Notes: generated by a model from the letters alone, not told the origin. 11,961 nt of DNA from Pseudomonadales bacterium (GCA_013215025.1 JABSRR010000025.1:20464-32424); one strand, 5' to 3'. Numbered from the stretch's first letter, positions 1 to 8,541 are shown. A program made the numbers and translations.

Positions 1-2
1 AA

Positions 3-2162
3 GCGCATCAACAACAAGCTCTGGTGACCGTTGCTACCGATCTAATGGCCTGTGCCATGCTAAAACCTGCCGGCGAGTGTGGCGCCGATATTGTGATTGG
101 TAACAGTCAACACTTTGGCGTGCCCATGGGTTTTGGCGGACCTCACGCCGCGTTCTTCGCCTGCAAAGAGGCCTATAAACGCGCATTGCCGGGCCGCATT
201 ATTGGCGTATCTAAAGATAGCCAAGATCAACTCGCATATAGAATGGCGATGCAAACTCGCGAACAACATATTCGTCGCGAAAAAGCCACGTCTAACATCT
301 GTACCTCACAGGCATTGCTTGCGATTATGGCTAGCTTTTATGCAGTTTATCACGGTCCTGAGGGCATCAGCGCAATCGCTGAACGCATTCATAGCCTGTG
401 CAGCAGTTTTGCTGCGGCATTAACCGAGTCGGGCTTTGAAGTGGCAAATTTGAATAATTGCTTTGATACATTGGATATTCTTACCGACAAGGCAGATACC
501 TTATACCAACAGGCACTCGATGCTGGTTTAAATTTGCGACGCATTAGCGCCGATCGACTTGGTATTAGCTTTAGTGAAATTGACGACGCTAATAGCCTTA
601 GGAAACTGGCGCAGGTATTTTCTATTGAGTTAGCCAGCAATCTGTCCTCAACTGCCGCTAATAATCGCATACCCGAAGCCTTGCAACGTAGCAGCTCATT
701 TTTGCAACATCCGGTATTTCATCGCTATCGCAGTGAAACCGATATGCTGCGCTATATGAAACAGCTAGAGAATAAAGATCTTACTCTGACCCATGCCATG
801 ATCCCGCTTGGCTCATGCACGATGAAATTAAATGCTACTGCAGAAATGCTGCCGGTAAGCTGGCCTGAGTTCGCCAATATGCACCCGTTTGCGCCAGAAT
901 GGCAGACGCTGGGTTATCAAGCCATGTTAAAAGAGCTAGATAGCATGTTGCAGGCCTGCACGGGTTATGATGCGATCTCGCTGCAACCGAATGCTGGCTC
1001 GCAAGGTGAATATGCAGGCTTGCTGGCCATAAAGGCCTATCATCTTGCGAATGGTGATACAGATCGTCATATTTGCCTAATCCCCAGCTCAGCCCATGGC
1101 ACAAACCCCGCCTCAGCCGCTATGGCAAGTATGGATGTAGTGATCATCCAATGTGACGAACAAGGTAATGTAGATCTGCATGATCTGTCCGAAAAAATTA
1201 CTCAGTACGCGGAAGAAATCGCTTGTTTAATGGTGACCTACCCCTCAACGCATGGCGTGTTTGAGGAAGCGATTGGTCAAATTTGCGAAATGATGCACGC
1301 GGTTGGCGCGCAGGTCTATGTTGATGGGGCAAACCTGAACGCTTTGGTCGCCGTTGCTGCACCTGGTCAATTTGGCGCTGATGTGTCCCACCTGAATCTT
1401 CATAAAACCTTCGCCATTCCGCATGGCGGCGGTGGCCCAGGTATGGGGCCGATTGGCGTAAAATCACACTTAGCGCCGTTTTTGCCCGCTGACCCCTTAC
1501 ACCATGAAGCAGCGAGTCAGGATATTGTCGCCTCAGCTAAATTTGGCAGTGCCGGTGTTTTACCGATTTCGTTTATGTATATAAAAATGATGGGCGCGAG
1601 CGGCATGCGCCAAGCTACCGAGACTGCAATTCTTAGCGCGAATTATATTGTTGCCCGCCTGCAGCCCACTTACGATATTTTATATACTGGCAGCCAAGGT
1701 CGTGTGGCGCATGAGTGCATTATTGATATCCGTCCGATCAAAGAAGCCAGCGGTATTAGCGAAGAAGACATTGCGAAACGCTTAATGGACTATGGTTTTC
1801 ATGCACCCACCATGAGCTTCCCAGTGCCCGGCACGCTGATGGTTGAACCGACAGAGTCTGAGTCAAAATTTGAACTCGATCGTTTTTGTGATGCTATGTT
1901 GTCAATCTATGCTGAAATTCAAAAAGTTCAATCGGGCGAATGGCCGCTGTCAGACAACCCTTTAGTCAACGCACCTCACCCACATACGATGCTGTTAGCC
2001 GCAGATTGGCCACATCCTTATAGCCGCGAGCAAGCTGCCTACCCTTTGAGCTCATCAAAAACCAATAAAGTTTGGCCCAGCGCGGCAAGAATTGACAATG
2101 TGTTTGGCGACCGAAACTTATTCTGCGCCTGCCCATCTATTGCCAGCTATCAGGATACCTGA
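3..2162 (+). CDS. gcvP: Glycine dehydrogenase (decarboxylating), P-protein, 5'-truncated by window edge
   Basis: This is the P-protein of the glycine cleavage system. It decarboxylates glycine with pyridoxal phosphate and passes the aminomethyl group to the lipoyl arm of GcvH, in the cytoplasm. The open frame runs off the left edge; about 719 residues remain, against roughly 950 for the fused single-chain P-protein, so about 240 N-terminal residues are missing. The GTG at 24 is an internal valine codon, not a start, because the upstream codons (AHQQQAL) continue the homology. Visible landmarks are [58 protein letters not shown] and the PLP site LNLHKTF followed by [11 protein letters not shown]. 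The Schiff-base lysine is encoded at 1404-1406. No frameshift is seen. Its stop lies 2 bases before the next start, which suggests translational coupling. Other gcv genes, if linked, would be to the left. Confidence 0.97.
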   Translation, partial: AHQQQALVTVATDLMACAMLKPAGECGADIVIGNSQHFGVPMGFGGPHAAFFACKEAYKRALPGRIIGVSKDSQDQLAYRMAMQTREQHIRREKATSNICTSQALLAIMASFYAVYHGPEGISAIAERIHSLCSSFAAALTESGFEVANLNNCFDTLDILTDKADTLYQQALDAGLNLRRISADRLGISFSEIDDANSLRKLAQVFSIELASNLSSTAANNRIPEALQRSSSFLQHPVFHRYRSETDMLRYMKQLENKDLTLTHAMIPLGSCTMKLNATAEMLPVSWPEFANMHPFAPEWQTLGYQAMLKELDSMLQACTGYDAISLQPNAGSQGEYAGLLAIKAYHLANGDTDRHICLIPSSAHGTNPASAAMASMDVVIIQCDEQGNVDLHDLSEKITQYAEEIACLMVTYPSTHGVFEEAIGQICEMMHAVGAQVYVDGANLNALVAVAAPGQFGADVSHLNLHKTFAIPHGGGGPGMGPIGVKSHLAPFLPADPLHHEAASQDIVASAKFGSAGVLPISFMYIKMMGASGMRQATETAILSANYIVARLQPTYDILYTGSQGRVAHECIIDIRPIKEASGISEEDIAKRLMDYGFHAPTMSFPVPGTLMVEPTESESKFELDRFCDAMLSIYAEIQKVQSGEWPLSDNPLVNAPHPHTMLLAADWPHPYSREQAAYPLSSSKTNKVWPSAARIDNVFGDRNLFCACPSIASYQDT

Positions 2163-2164
2163 AT

Positions 2165-2953
2165 ATGTTTGATTACCAAGCATCGCCGCAGTGTTTACAG
2201 GCTAAGGTGATTCTGATTACTGGCGCCAGTGAAGGTATTGGCCGCGCCATGGCATTAAGCTTTGCTGCCGCAGGTGCAACTGTATTACTGAATGGCAGAA
2301 ATATTGCGCGCTTAGAGTCACTGTATGATGAGATTGTTGGCGCAGGCTTTGCCGAGCCAGCAATTTGCCCAATGGACCTCAGCAGCCAACACTACGAAGA
2401 CTATATTGTCTTGCAAAACAGCATTGGTGAAACGTTTGGTCGCTTAGATGGTTTATTACATAATGCCGGTGTGCTAGGGCGTATTAACCCGATCGCAAAT
2501 ACGCTGACCCAAGACTGGCTGAAGGTAATGCAGACTAATTTAAATGCACCCTTCTTTTTAACCAAAGCTATGCTGCCACTGCTTGAGGAAGCTGAGCATG
2601 GCTCTATCGTGTTTGTCTCATCAGGCGTAGGCCGTCAAGGTCGAGCCAACTGGGGGGCTTATGCGGCGAGCAAATTTGGCACCGAGGGTTTAATGCAAGT
2701 CCTGAGCGATGAGCTTGATACTATCAGCAATATTCGGGTCAACAGCCTCAACCCAGGTGCTACCAATACTGCCATGCGGCGCATGGCGTTTCCTGGCGAG
2801 ATGGCAAGCAGCAACCCCAGCCCAGCATCGATTGCCGCAGCCTTTTTATTTTTAATGAGTGATGACAGTATTGGCGTTACCGGCCAAGCATTAAACGCGC
2901 AGCAAGGTGCAGCTGCTGATTATCAACCAGCCGTCAGCGACGATCGTAAATAA
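2165..2953 (+). CDS. YciK-family short-chain dehydrogenase/reductase
   Basis: A 262-residue classical SDR, cytoplasmic, expected to use NAD(P)H. The Rossmann motif TGASEGIG is at residues 19-26 and NAG at 100-102. The catalytic set is complete: N100, S153, Y166 and K170 (YAASK). The block GRQGRANWGAYAASKFGTEG and the adjoining MQVL match what I remember of E. coli YciK almost residue for residue, so family membership is solid although the natural substrate is unknown. YciK is about 252 residues; this protein is slightly longer at the C-terminus. An AGGA at 2152-2155, inside the end of gcvP, lies 9 bases before the ATG and serves as ribosome binding site. YciK homologues elsewhere often sit beside ubiG/gph-type genes. 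Here the neighbour is a flavin dehydrogenase 28 bases downstream, so a joint role on a keto/hydroxy substrate is possible but is inference. Confidence 0.93.
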   Translation: MFDYQASPQCLQAKVILITGASEGIGRAMALSFAAAGATVLLNGRNIARLESLYDEIVGAGFAEPAICPMDLSSQHYEDYIVLQNSIGETFGRLDGLLHNAGVLGRINPIANTLTQDWLKVMQTNLNAPFFLTKAMLPLLEEAEHGSIVFVSSGVGRQGRANWGAYAASKFGTEGLMQVLSDELDTISNIRVNSLNPGATNTAMRRMAFPGEMASSNPSPASIAAAFLFLMSDDSIGVTGQALNAQQGAAADYQPAVSDDRK

Positions 2954-2981
2954 TAATAATCTTGATGGAGTAAGTAGCCTT

Positions 2982-4475
2982 ATGTCACAGACTGAAAGCA
3001 GCTCGCGAAAATTTCACCCTAGCGAACCACTGCGCTTAAGCACCGTGGAGCACTGGGATATTGAGACAGACATTGTTGTAGTCGGCTTTGGCGGTGCTGG
3101 ATCGTGTGCCGCTATTGAAGCTGCCGACGCCGGCAGCCAAGTTATCATTTTTGAAGTGGCCTCTGAATCGGGCGGCTCCACCAAACTATCCTCAGCTGAG
3201 ATTTACATGGGCGGCAGCGGTGGCACACCGATCCAGCAGGCTTGTGGCTTTAATGATACAACCGAAGATATGATTCGCTACCTTGAATTAAGTCAAGGTG
3301 AACAAGCCGATAAAGAAAAAATCAAAGCCTATTGTGAGAATTCCGTTGATCACTATCACTGGCTGGTCGACAAGGGTGCTCGCTATAAAGAGAGCTTTCA
3401 TGCTGAACGCGCGATCATGGCACTCACAGATGATTGCCTGCTGTATACCGGCAGTGAAAAAGCTATGCCCTTTGTTGAGCAAGCAAAACCTTGCCCCCGT
3501 GGACACAATCTTTATGTTGAGGGCGATAACGGCGGCCCTTTTTTAATGCATGCACTGACCGAACAGGTTGAACAACGATCTGATGCTATTCGCATTGAAT
3601 ATGAGGCACGGGTATTAACCCTGATCGCTGACGACGATGACCAAGTGTATGGCTGTGTCGTTCGTATGAATATGCAGGAATATACGGTCAGAGCTAAGCA
3701 AGGCGTTATCTTATGCGCCGGCGGCTTCGTCATGAATGATGACATGGTTGAAAAATATGCGCCGAAATTAAAACAAGCGACTTACCAAGTAGGTAACCCA
3801 GGCGATATGGGAACCGGCATTATGATGGGCATGGGCGTAGGCGCTAACACCATCAATATGGGCGAAGGCTTTATGTCAATGCCTTTCTATCCACCTGCCG
3901 ACATCACCAAAGGTATTATTGTTAATCAGCAAGCACAACGATTTATCAACGAAGATTGTTATCACAGTCGAGTTGGTGCCTTTGCGTTTAAACAACTCGG
4001 CAAGCATATCTACTTTATTTTACATGCCAGTGACGATTTCGTACCGCCACAATTTTTATTCGCTGATTATGCCGGCACCGGTGAAACAGTTGCAGAATTG
4101 GCCGAGGAACTAAAATTAGACCCTGCCATGTTGCAACATACGATAGACTTTTATAACCAACACGCCAGCGACGGCCAGGACCCATTGTTTCACAAGTCGG
4201 CTGAATTTTTAGAGCCTATCAAACCACCCTATGTTGCAATGGATCTTACCCCAGGTCATGGCGCAATCTTGCCATACTTCACGCTGGGTGGCCTCGAAAC
4301 CCAAGTCACTGGCGAGGTTCTCACGCCCAACGGTAAAATCATCAAAGGTCTTTATGCAGCCGGCAGAACAACGGCTGGGGTGCCGCGAAATGCCGAAGGT
4401 TATGCTTCAGGCTTATCGGTCGGCGACGCAACATTTTTTGGTCGTCTGGCAGGTCAATCAGCAGCAGCCCGATAA
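2982..4475 (+). CDS. FAD-dependent 3-ketosteroid delta4-(5alpha)-dehydrogenase-like flavoprotein
   Basis: A 497-residue soluble flavoprotein of the fumarate reductase/3-ketosteroid dehydrogenase superfamily. The N-terminal dinucleotide-binding motif VVGFGGAG (glycines from residue 35) is followed by an acidic FAD-ribose strand end (IIFE) and the GGST segment. A C-terminal FAD closure reads GLYAAGRTTAGVPRNAEGYASG, split here as GLYAAGRTTAGVP then RNAEGYASG, followed by LSVGDATFFGR. Y327 (NEDCYHSR), Y474 and S476 (GYASG) have the same mutual spacing (147 and 2) as the Tyr319/Tyr466/Ser468 triad I recall for the Rhodococcus jostii delta4-(5alpha)-ketosteroid dehydrogenase. There is no signal peptide or haem-binding domain, which argues against a periplasmic fumarate reductase. 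I chose the ATG at 2982, with GGAG 11 bases upstream; the frame is open back to a GTG at 2907, but that would overlap the SDR. True substrate unproven; other enoate or keto substrates are possible. Confidence 0.82.
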   Translation: MSQTESSSRKFHPSEPLRLSTVEHWDIETDIVVVGFGGAGSCAAIEAADAGSQVIIFEVASESGGSTKLSSAEIYMGGSGGTPIQQACGFNDTTEDMIRYLELSQGEQADKEKIKAYCENSVDHYHWLVDKGARYKESFHAERAIMALTDDCLLYTGSEKAMPFVEQAKPCPRGHNLYVEGDNGGPFLMHALTEQVEQRSDAIRIEYEARVLTLIADDDDQVYGCVVRMNMQEYTVRAKQGVILCAGGFVMNDDMVEKYAPKLKQATYQVGNPGDMGTGIMMGMGVGANTINMGEGFMSMPFYPPADITKGIIVNQQAQRFINEDCYHSRVGAFAFKQLGKHIYFILHASDDFVPPQFLFADYAGTGETVAELAEELKLDPAMLQHTIDFYNQHASDGQDPLFHKSAEFLEPIKPPYVAMDLTPGHGAILPYFTLGGLETQVTGEVLTPNGKIIKGLYAAGRTTAGVPRNAEGYASGLSVGDATFFGRLAGQSAAAR

Positions 4476-4485
4476 GTCATAGCCT

Positions 4486-5214
4486 ATGGATAAACCTGAC
4501 AAACTCTATTCCACCGCAAGACAGGTACAAACTGCATTCCAGTTTGATCATGATGTGGCGCAAGTGTTTAGCGATATGATCCATCGATCAGTGCCGGGTT
4601 ATTCGATGATGCTCGATGTGTTAGGTGTGTTGGCCGAACAAACCGTCAACGACAACGATACCTGTTATGATATTGGTTGCTCTCTTGGTGCCTCAACCTT
4701 AGCCATGCGACAAAACATTCAAGCTGATAATGTGCAGATTGTTGCGATTGACAGCGCTCAGGCAATGATCGAGCGCTGCGCCAGTGTGATTGAACGAGAC
4801 AATAGCAAAACAGAGGTGTTGCTACAGTGTATGAAAGTTCAGCAATTGACTTTCAAAGCACACAAACTCTGCTGCATGAACTTAACTCTGCAGTTTATTC
4901 CTAAAGCAGAGCGGCTAACGGTGTTACGGCAAATTGCCGATAACTTAATGCCAGGCGGCGCATTATTTTTATCAGAAAAAGTATGTTTTGACGATGATTT
5001 TCAGCAACATCAGCTCACTGACTTGCATCATCAATTTAAAAAACACCAGGGCTATAGCGATCTTGAAATCGCGCAAAAACGCCAGGCTATTGAAAATGTG
5101 TTAATCCCAGAAACCATTGAGCAGCATCAACAGCGGCTTTTAGCCGCAGGCTTTTCTCGTGTGGTTACTGCCCTGCAATGCTTTAACTTTATTGCTTTCA
5201 TTGCCTATAAATAA
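4486..5214 (+). CDS. cmoA: Carboxy-S-adenosyl-L-methionine synthase CmoA
   Basis: CmoA converts SAM and prephenate into carboxy-SAM, the donor used by CmoB to make uridine 5-oxyacetic acid at tRNA position 34. The 242-residue protein aligns without gaps to my recollection of E. coli CmoA (247 residues) from residue 1 to 199. Ligand residues occur at identical numbers: Y39 in RSVPGY, G64-C65-S66 in DIGCSLGAS, D89, N132 in NLTLQF and R199 in AQKR. Two differ: N90 is S, and the usual GDI segment is MKV (residues 116-118), so the adenine-site Asp117 is Lys. A local frameshift does not explain this. The gene starts 10 bases after the flavoprotein stop and is followed 20 bases later by cmoB, its usual partner. 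No strong Shine-Dalgarno is seen, consistent with translational coupling. Identity is strong; activity with K117 is the open question. Confidence 0.93.
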   Translation: MDKPDKLYSTARQVQTAFQFDHDVAQVFSDMIHRSVPGYSMMLDVLGVLAEQTVNDNDTCYDIGCSLGASTLAMRQNIQADNVQIVAIDSAQAMIERCASVIERDNSKTEVLLQCMKVQQLTFKAHKLCCMNLTLQFIPKAERLTVLRQIADNLMPGGALFLSEKVCFDDDFQQHQLTDLHHQFKKHQGYSDLEIAQKRQAIENVLIPETIEQHQQRLLAAGFSRVVTALQCFNFIAFIAYK

Positions 5215-5234
5215 TCGGCTAAGCTGCATTATCG

Positions 5235-6209
5235 ATGATTGATTACCAACCCTTTTTTGACCACATTGCCAAAACCCAGTTAAAACCTCACCAGGAAAGC
5301 CTTTATGCGGCGCTTCAACAGCGCTTAAACGCGCGCAGTTATGGCGACCTTGCAGAGTGGCAAGAAGCAATCGATAGTTTACCCAGCTTGCAACAGCTTG
5401 CTCCGGTTACGGCAAACCTTGATCAAGATCTCGTCTCACTGCATAGCAATGCAACTATTGATAGCAAAGCAGTGCGTGATTGCTTAATGAAGCTTCACCC
5501 ATGGCGGAAAGGACCGTTTGATATATTTGGGATTCATATCGATACAGAGTGGCGCTCTGATATGAAATGGCAACGGCTGCAGCCACATATTGCCTCGCTT
5601 GAAAACAGAACCGTTTTAGATGTTGGCTGCGGCAGTGGTTACCACTGCTGGCGTATGCGCGGAGCTGGTGCAAAGTTTGTGTTAGGCATTGAGCCATCGC
5701 CAAAATTTTTGATGCAGTTTGCGGTATTTAAACGTTATTTACCCGAGCAAGCGGTTTACCTATTGCCGCTGCTCAGCGAAGATATGCCCGCCTCAATGCA
5801 ATGCTTTGATAGCGTTTTTTCAATGGGTGTCTTATACCATCGCAAGTCGCCTATCGAACACTTGGAAGAACTGAAACAGGCACTGCGCCCAGGTGGTGAA
5901 TTAATCTTAGAAACCCTGGTTGTTGACGGTGATGCGACACGATGCTTAGTACCTGGTGAGCGTTATGCACAAATGCGCAATGTCTGGTTTCTACCTTCAA
6001 CAGACATGTTAGAGCAGTGGCTGGAACGCTTAGGTTTTATCAATATTCGTACTGTGGATATTAATCAAACGTCAGAACAGGAACAGCGCGCCACCGATTG
6101 GATGCAGTTTCATTCATTAAGTAATTATTTAGATCCTGACGATACGGATTTGACCGTCGAAGGTTATCCAGCGCCTAAGCGAGCTATCATCATCGCGAAT
6201 CGAAAATAA
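5235..6209 (+). CDS. cmoB: tRNA U34 carboxymethyltransferase CmoB
   Basis: CmoB transfers the carboxymethyl group of carboxy-SAM to 5-hydroxyuridine 34, giving cmo5U in tRNAs that read four-fold degenerate codons. The 324-residue length equals the family norm (E. coli 323). The N-terminal helical part is variable; from PWRKGPF onward conservation is high: DTEWRSDMKW, the SAM motif LDVGCGSGYH, FSMGVLYHR, LETLV, PGERYAQMRNVWF and EGYPAPKRA. The carboxy-SAM contacts I recall from E. coli (Lys91, Tyr200, Arg315) correspond to K92, Y201 and R316, each shifted by one, so the enzyme looks intact. It directly follows cmoA and its stop is 1 base before the MATE start. No separate promoter is visible between cmoA and cmoB. 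Confidence 0.97.
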   Translation: MIDYQPFFDHIAKTQLKPHQESLYAALQQRLNARSYGDLAEWQEAIDSLPSLQQLAPVTANLDQDLVSLHSNATIDSKAVRDCLMKLHPWRKGPFDIFGIHIDTEWRSDMKWQRLQPHIASLENRTVLDVGCGSGYHCWRMRGAGAKFVLGIEPSPKFLMQFAVFKRYLPEQAVYLLPLLSEDMPASMQCFDSVFSMGVLYHRKSPIEHLEELKQALRPGGELILETLVVDGDATRCLVPGERYAQMRNVWFLPSTDMLEQWLERLGFINIRTVDINQTSEQEQRATDWMQFHSLSNYLDPDDTDLTVEGYPAPKRAIIIANRK

Positions 6210-6210
6210 T

Positions 6211-7629
6211 ATGCAGATTGCACATATACCTCTGCACTGCCGGCGCATTTTAGCATTAGCCATGCCGATTTTTATTGCTCAATTGTCGTTTATGGCAATG
6301 GGCTTCGTGGATACCCTAATGGCTGGTCGCTACGCCGAGCTTGATCTTGCAGCAGTAGGCTTTGGCAGCAGCATTACGATTCCGATCATGTTTTTTGGTC
6401 AAGCTTTATTGTTTAGCATCACCGCAAAAGCGGCGCCATTTTGGGGTAGCACGCATTACTATCAAGCTGGACGCGTATTGCTTAATGGTATTCTATTAGC
6501 CATCATTAGCGGCATCTTACTTGCTGGCTTATTATTGCTGATTCGTCAACAGTTAGCGCTATTTGCCGTTCCTGCAGCGGTGATAGAGATCGCCGCCGAG
6601 TATCAACTTTATATTGCCATAGCGCTACCTATAACTGGTCTCTATCAAGCATTTCGCGCCTATATTGAAACCACAGGTCAGACGACCGCTATCATGCTGA
6701 TCAACTTAGCGGGCTTGCTCATCAACATCCCTCTCAACGTGATTTTCATTAACGGCTATTTTGGCGCCCCTGAGATGGGCGGCGCAGGATGCGGCCTTGC
6801 AACGTTGATAAGCTTTAGCCTGATGCTATTACTCGCTGCGCTGTTTGTTAGAAACAATCACCGCTGCCGACAAGGCTTTGGCCAGACACATGCCCACATG
6901 ACTGCATCGTCTGCAACGACAGAGTTCCACAGTGTCAAGCTTGGCAATCTTGTTCAACTGTTAAAGCTTGGCTTGCCCATTGCTATAACGATGTCCTTGG
7001 AAGTTGGGCTGTTTACCGTTATCACATTATTGATTGCACCTTTGGGCGTGACAGCGATAGCCAGCCACCAAATTGCCTTAAGCTTATCTAGCTTAATTTT
7101 CATGCTGCCATACTCGCAGGCTACGGCATTAACCATTTATATTGGTCATATGCTGGGCGAGGTTAAACAAGGGATCGTCGGGAAACAAGTGCTTACTGAG
7201 GCGGTTCAGTCAGGCTTAATAATGGCGGTTGTCTTGTCAGTGCTCAGCTCTAGCATGATTATGCTGTTTAATTATCCTTTAGCAGGTCTCTATAGCGATG
7301 ATCAACTGCTCATTACCGCTGCTGCTAGCCTGGTATTTATCTCCGCTATTTACCAAATCCCAGATGCTATTCAAGTGTGCTGCAACGGCATTCTCCGGGC
7401 CTTTGAAATTGTTAAGCGGCCGGTAGTATTTTCTTTTGTTGCTTATTGGTTAATCGCAGTACCCTGTGGTTATTGGCTAAGCTTTCATGGACTTGGCAGC
7501 TTACTCGAGCCGCTCGGCACCCAGGGCTTTTGGTATGCACTGGTGCTAGGCTTAAGTCTGAATGCAATGGCGCTGTTATTACTATTAGCCTCCAGCCTAA
7601 AGCGCTATTCTGCCGCATCGCTCGTATAA
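6211..7629 (+). CDS. MATE family (NorM-type) multidrug/cation efflux transporter
   Basis: A 472-residue inner-membrane protein with many hydrophobic segments, consistent with the 12 helices of MATE transporters, which export cationic or amphipathic compounds driven by Na+ or H+. Helix 1 carries MGFVDTLMAGR, a hallmark of the NorM branch, with D34. E264 (SLEVGLF) and D363/D364 (LYSDDQ) correspond by motif to the cation-site acidic residues I recall for Vibrio NorM (Asp36, Glu255, Asp371). The two six-helix halves are separated around residues 212-245 by a hydrophilic stretch (NNHRCRQGFGQTHAHMT). The start sits 1 base after the cmoB stop without a good Shine-Dalgarno, so translation is probably coupled. 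It is the last gene of the tight cluster. Substrate cannot be told from sequence; efflux of a product of the upstream oxidoreductases is possible but unsupported. Confidence 0.93.
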   Translation: MQIAHIPLHCRRILALAMPIFIAQLSFMAMGFVDTLMAGRYAELDLAAVGFGSSITIPIMFFGQALLFSITAKAAPFWGSTHYYQAGRVLLNGILLAIISGILLAGLLLLIRQQLALFAVPAAVIEIAAEYQLYIAIALPITGLYQAFRAYIETTGQTTAIMLINLAGLLINIPLNVIFINGYFGAPEMGGAGCGLATLISFSLMLLLAALFVRNNHRCRQGFGQTHAHMTASSATTEFHSVKLGNLVQLLKLGLPIAITMSLEVGLFTVITLLIAPLGVTAIASHQIALSLSSLIFMLPYSQATALTIYIGHMLGEVKQGIVGKQVLTEAVQSGLIMAVVLSVLSSSMIMLFNYPLAGLYSDDQLLITAAASLVFISAIYQIPDAIQVCCNGILRAFEIVKRPVVFSFVAYWLIAVPCGYWLSFHGLGSLLEPLGTQGFWYALVLGLSLNAMALLLLLASSLKRYSAASLV

Positions 7630-7647
7630 ACGCCTTAAACACCTTTT

Positions 7648-7696
7648 AATCTAAAGCCACTTGCATCAAGACAAAATCGAGTTAAAGTGGCCGATT
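7648..7696. repeat. Interrupted inverted repeat between MATE gene and LolA-like gene
   Basis: Arms GCCACTT (7656-7662) and AAGTGGC (7685-7691) are perfect inverted copies 29 bases apart start to start. An outer pair AATC (7648-7651) and GATT (7693-7696) continues the symmetry. No T-run follows, so it is a poor intrinsic terminator. It overlaps the candidate promoter elements for the next gene and could be an operator or a weak mRNA hairpin. Confidence 0.45.
7661..7688 (+). promoter_or_regulatory. Candidate sigma70 promoter for the LolA-like gene
   Basis: TTGCAT (7661-7666), a 16-base spacer and TAAAGT (7683-7688) give a weak match (3/6 and 4/6) to the -35 and -10 consensus, about 40 bases before the start codon. 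The gene has its own good ribosome site, GGAG at 7716-7719, 10 bases before ATG. The 100-base gap after a tightly packed operon makes an independent promoter plausible, but this exact placement is uncertain. Confidence 0.3.
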
Positions 7697-7729
7697 GATA
7701 AATGCTATGAAACTTGGAGATAGCGAATA

Positions 7730-8527
7730 ATGAAAGCAATAAAAACTGCGATACTTCCACTTTGTTTGGCGGCGCTTAGTATGACGGGCTTAGCAGCTCA
7801 CGCTGAAACCGCTGAAGAAAAAGGCCTGGCTATTGCGAAAGAGCAAAAGTCGCGTAATACCGGTTGGCAGGATTCAACCAGTGAAATGAAAATGACACTT
7901 CGCACCGCTAACGGTCGCGAGAATGTTCGCTATATCAAGGTGAAATCGCTTGAAGTTCAAGATGACGGCGATAAAAGCCTGATGGTTTTTGACCAGCCAA
8001 AAGATGTTAAAGGTACCTCTTTCTTGACCTTTTCGCATGTTGATAAACCCGATGACCAATGGATTTATCTACCGGCATTAAAGCGCATCAAACGTATTTC
8101 TTCGAAAAAGAAATCGGGTTCCTTCATGGGCAGCGAATTTTCTTATGAAGACCTATCCTCTTTTGAACTGGAAAAATATGATTTCAAATACCTCAAAGAT
8201 GAGAGTTTTAACGAAAAAAACTGCTTTGTGGTAGAGCAAACCCCGCGCGATAAATACTCAGGTTATAGCCGCGTTGTGCAGTGGATAGACCAAGACGATT
8301 ATCAAATTCAGAAAGTAGAGTTTTTTGATAAACGCAATGAGCTTCTCAAAACCATGGTGGTTGAGTCATATGAGAAATTCAATGACAAATACTGGCGTGC
8401 AACTAAATCGTTGATGCAGAATGTCCAGACGGGCAAATCGACCCTACTTGAATCCAATGGCATTCAAATCGCAACTGGCTTAAGCCCAGAAGAATTCTCT
8501 AAGAATGCCTTAAAATCAGCAGAATAA
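7730..8527 (+). CDS. Secreted LolA-like protein (outer membrane lipoprotein-sorting protein family)
   Basis: A 265-residue periplasmic protein. A Sec signal peptide spans residues 1-25 (charged MKAIK, hydrophobic core, cleavage after AHA). The mature part resembles the LolA-like family often annotated as outer membrane lipoprotein-sorting protein, an open beta-barrel fold that holds lipid or other hydrophobic groups. Characteristic blocks are WIYLPALKRIKR (111-122), the basic SSKKKSGSFMGSEFSYEDL just after it, FVVEQTP (from 166), WIDQDDYQIQKVEFFDKRNEL (ending near 205, F199-D200) split by a short loop, and KYWRATKSLMQNVQTGKST. In other proteobacteria this family usually accompanies an MMPL/RND transporter and outer-membrane proteins; no transporter is present here. 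There is no lipobox cysteine, so it is not itself a lipoprotein. It is monocistronic, with its own terminator downstream. Specific cargo unknown. Confidence 0.85.
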   Translation: MKAIKTAILPLCLAALSMTGLAAHAETAEEKGLAIAKEQKSRNTGWQDSTSEMKMTLRTANGRENVRYIKVKSLEVQDDGDKSLMVFDQPKDVKGTSFLTFSHVDKPDDQWIYLPALKRIKRISSKKKSGSFMGSEFSYEDLSSFELEKYDFKYLKDESFNEKNCFVVEQTPRDKYSGYSRVVQWIDQDDYQIQKVEFFDKRNELLKTMVVESYEKFNDKYWRATKSLMQNVQTGKSTLLESNGIQIATGLSPEEFSKNALKSAE

Positions 8528-8541
8528 GGCTGATTCTCTGT

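Noticed and set aside
24..26. GTG as start of gcvP
   Set aside because: The in-frame codons before it continue the P-protein homology and about 240 N-terminal residues are absent, so the gene is cut by the window rather than short.
2907..2981. Upstream GTG start extending the flavoprotein by 25 residues
   Set aside because: It would overlap the SDR coding region, adds a low-complexity Asn run not seen in the family, and the ATG at 2982 has a Shine-Dalgarno.
4810..4880. Compensating frameshifts explaining the divergent CmoA segment
   Set aside because: Reading the other two frames here gives either a stop or no recovery of the GDI motif, and the flanking alignment stays in register, so it looks like true substitution.
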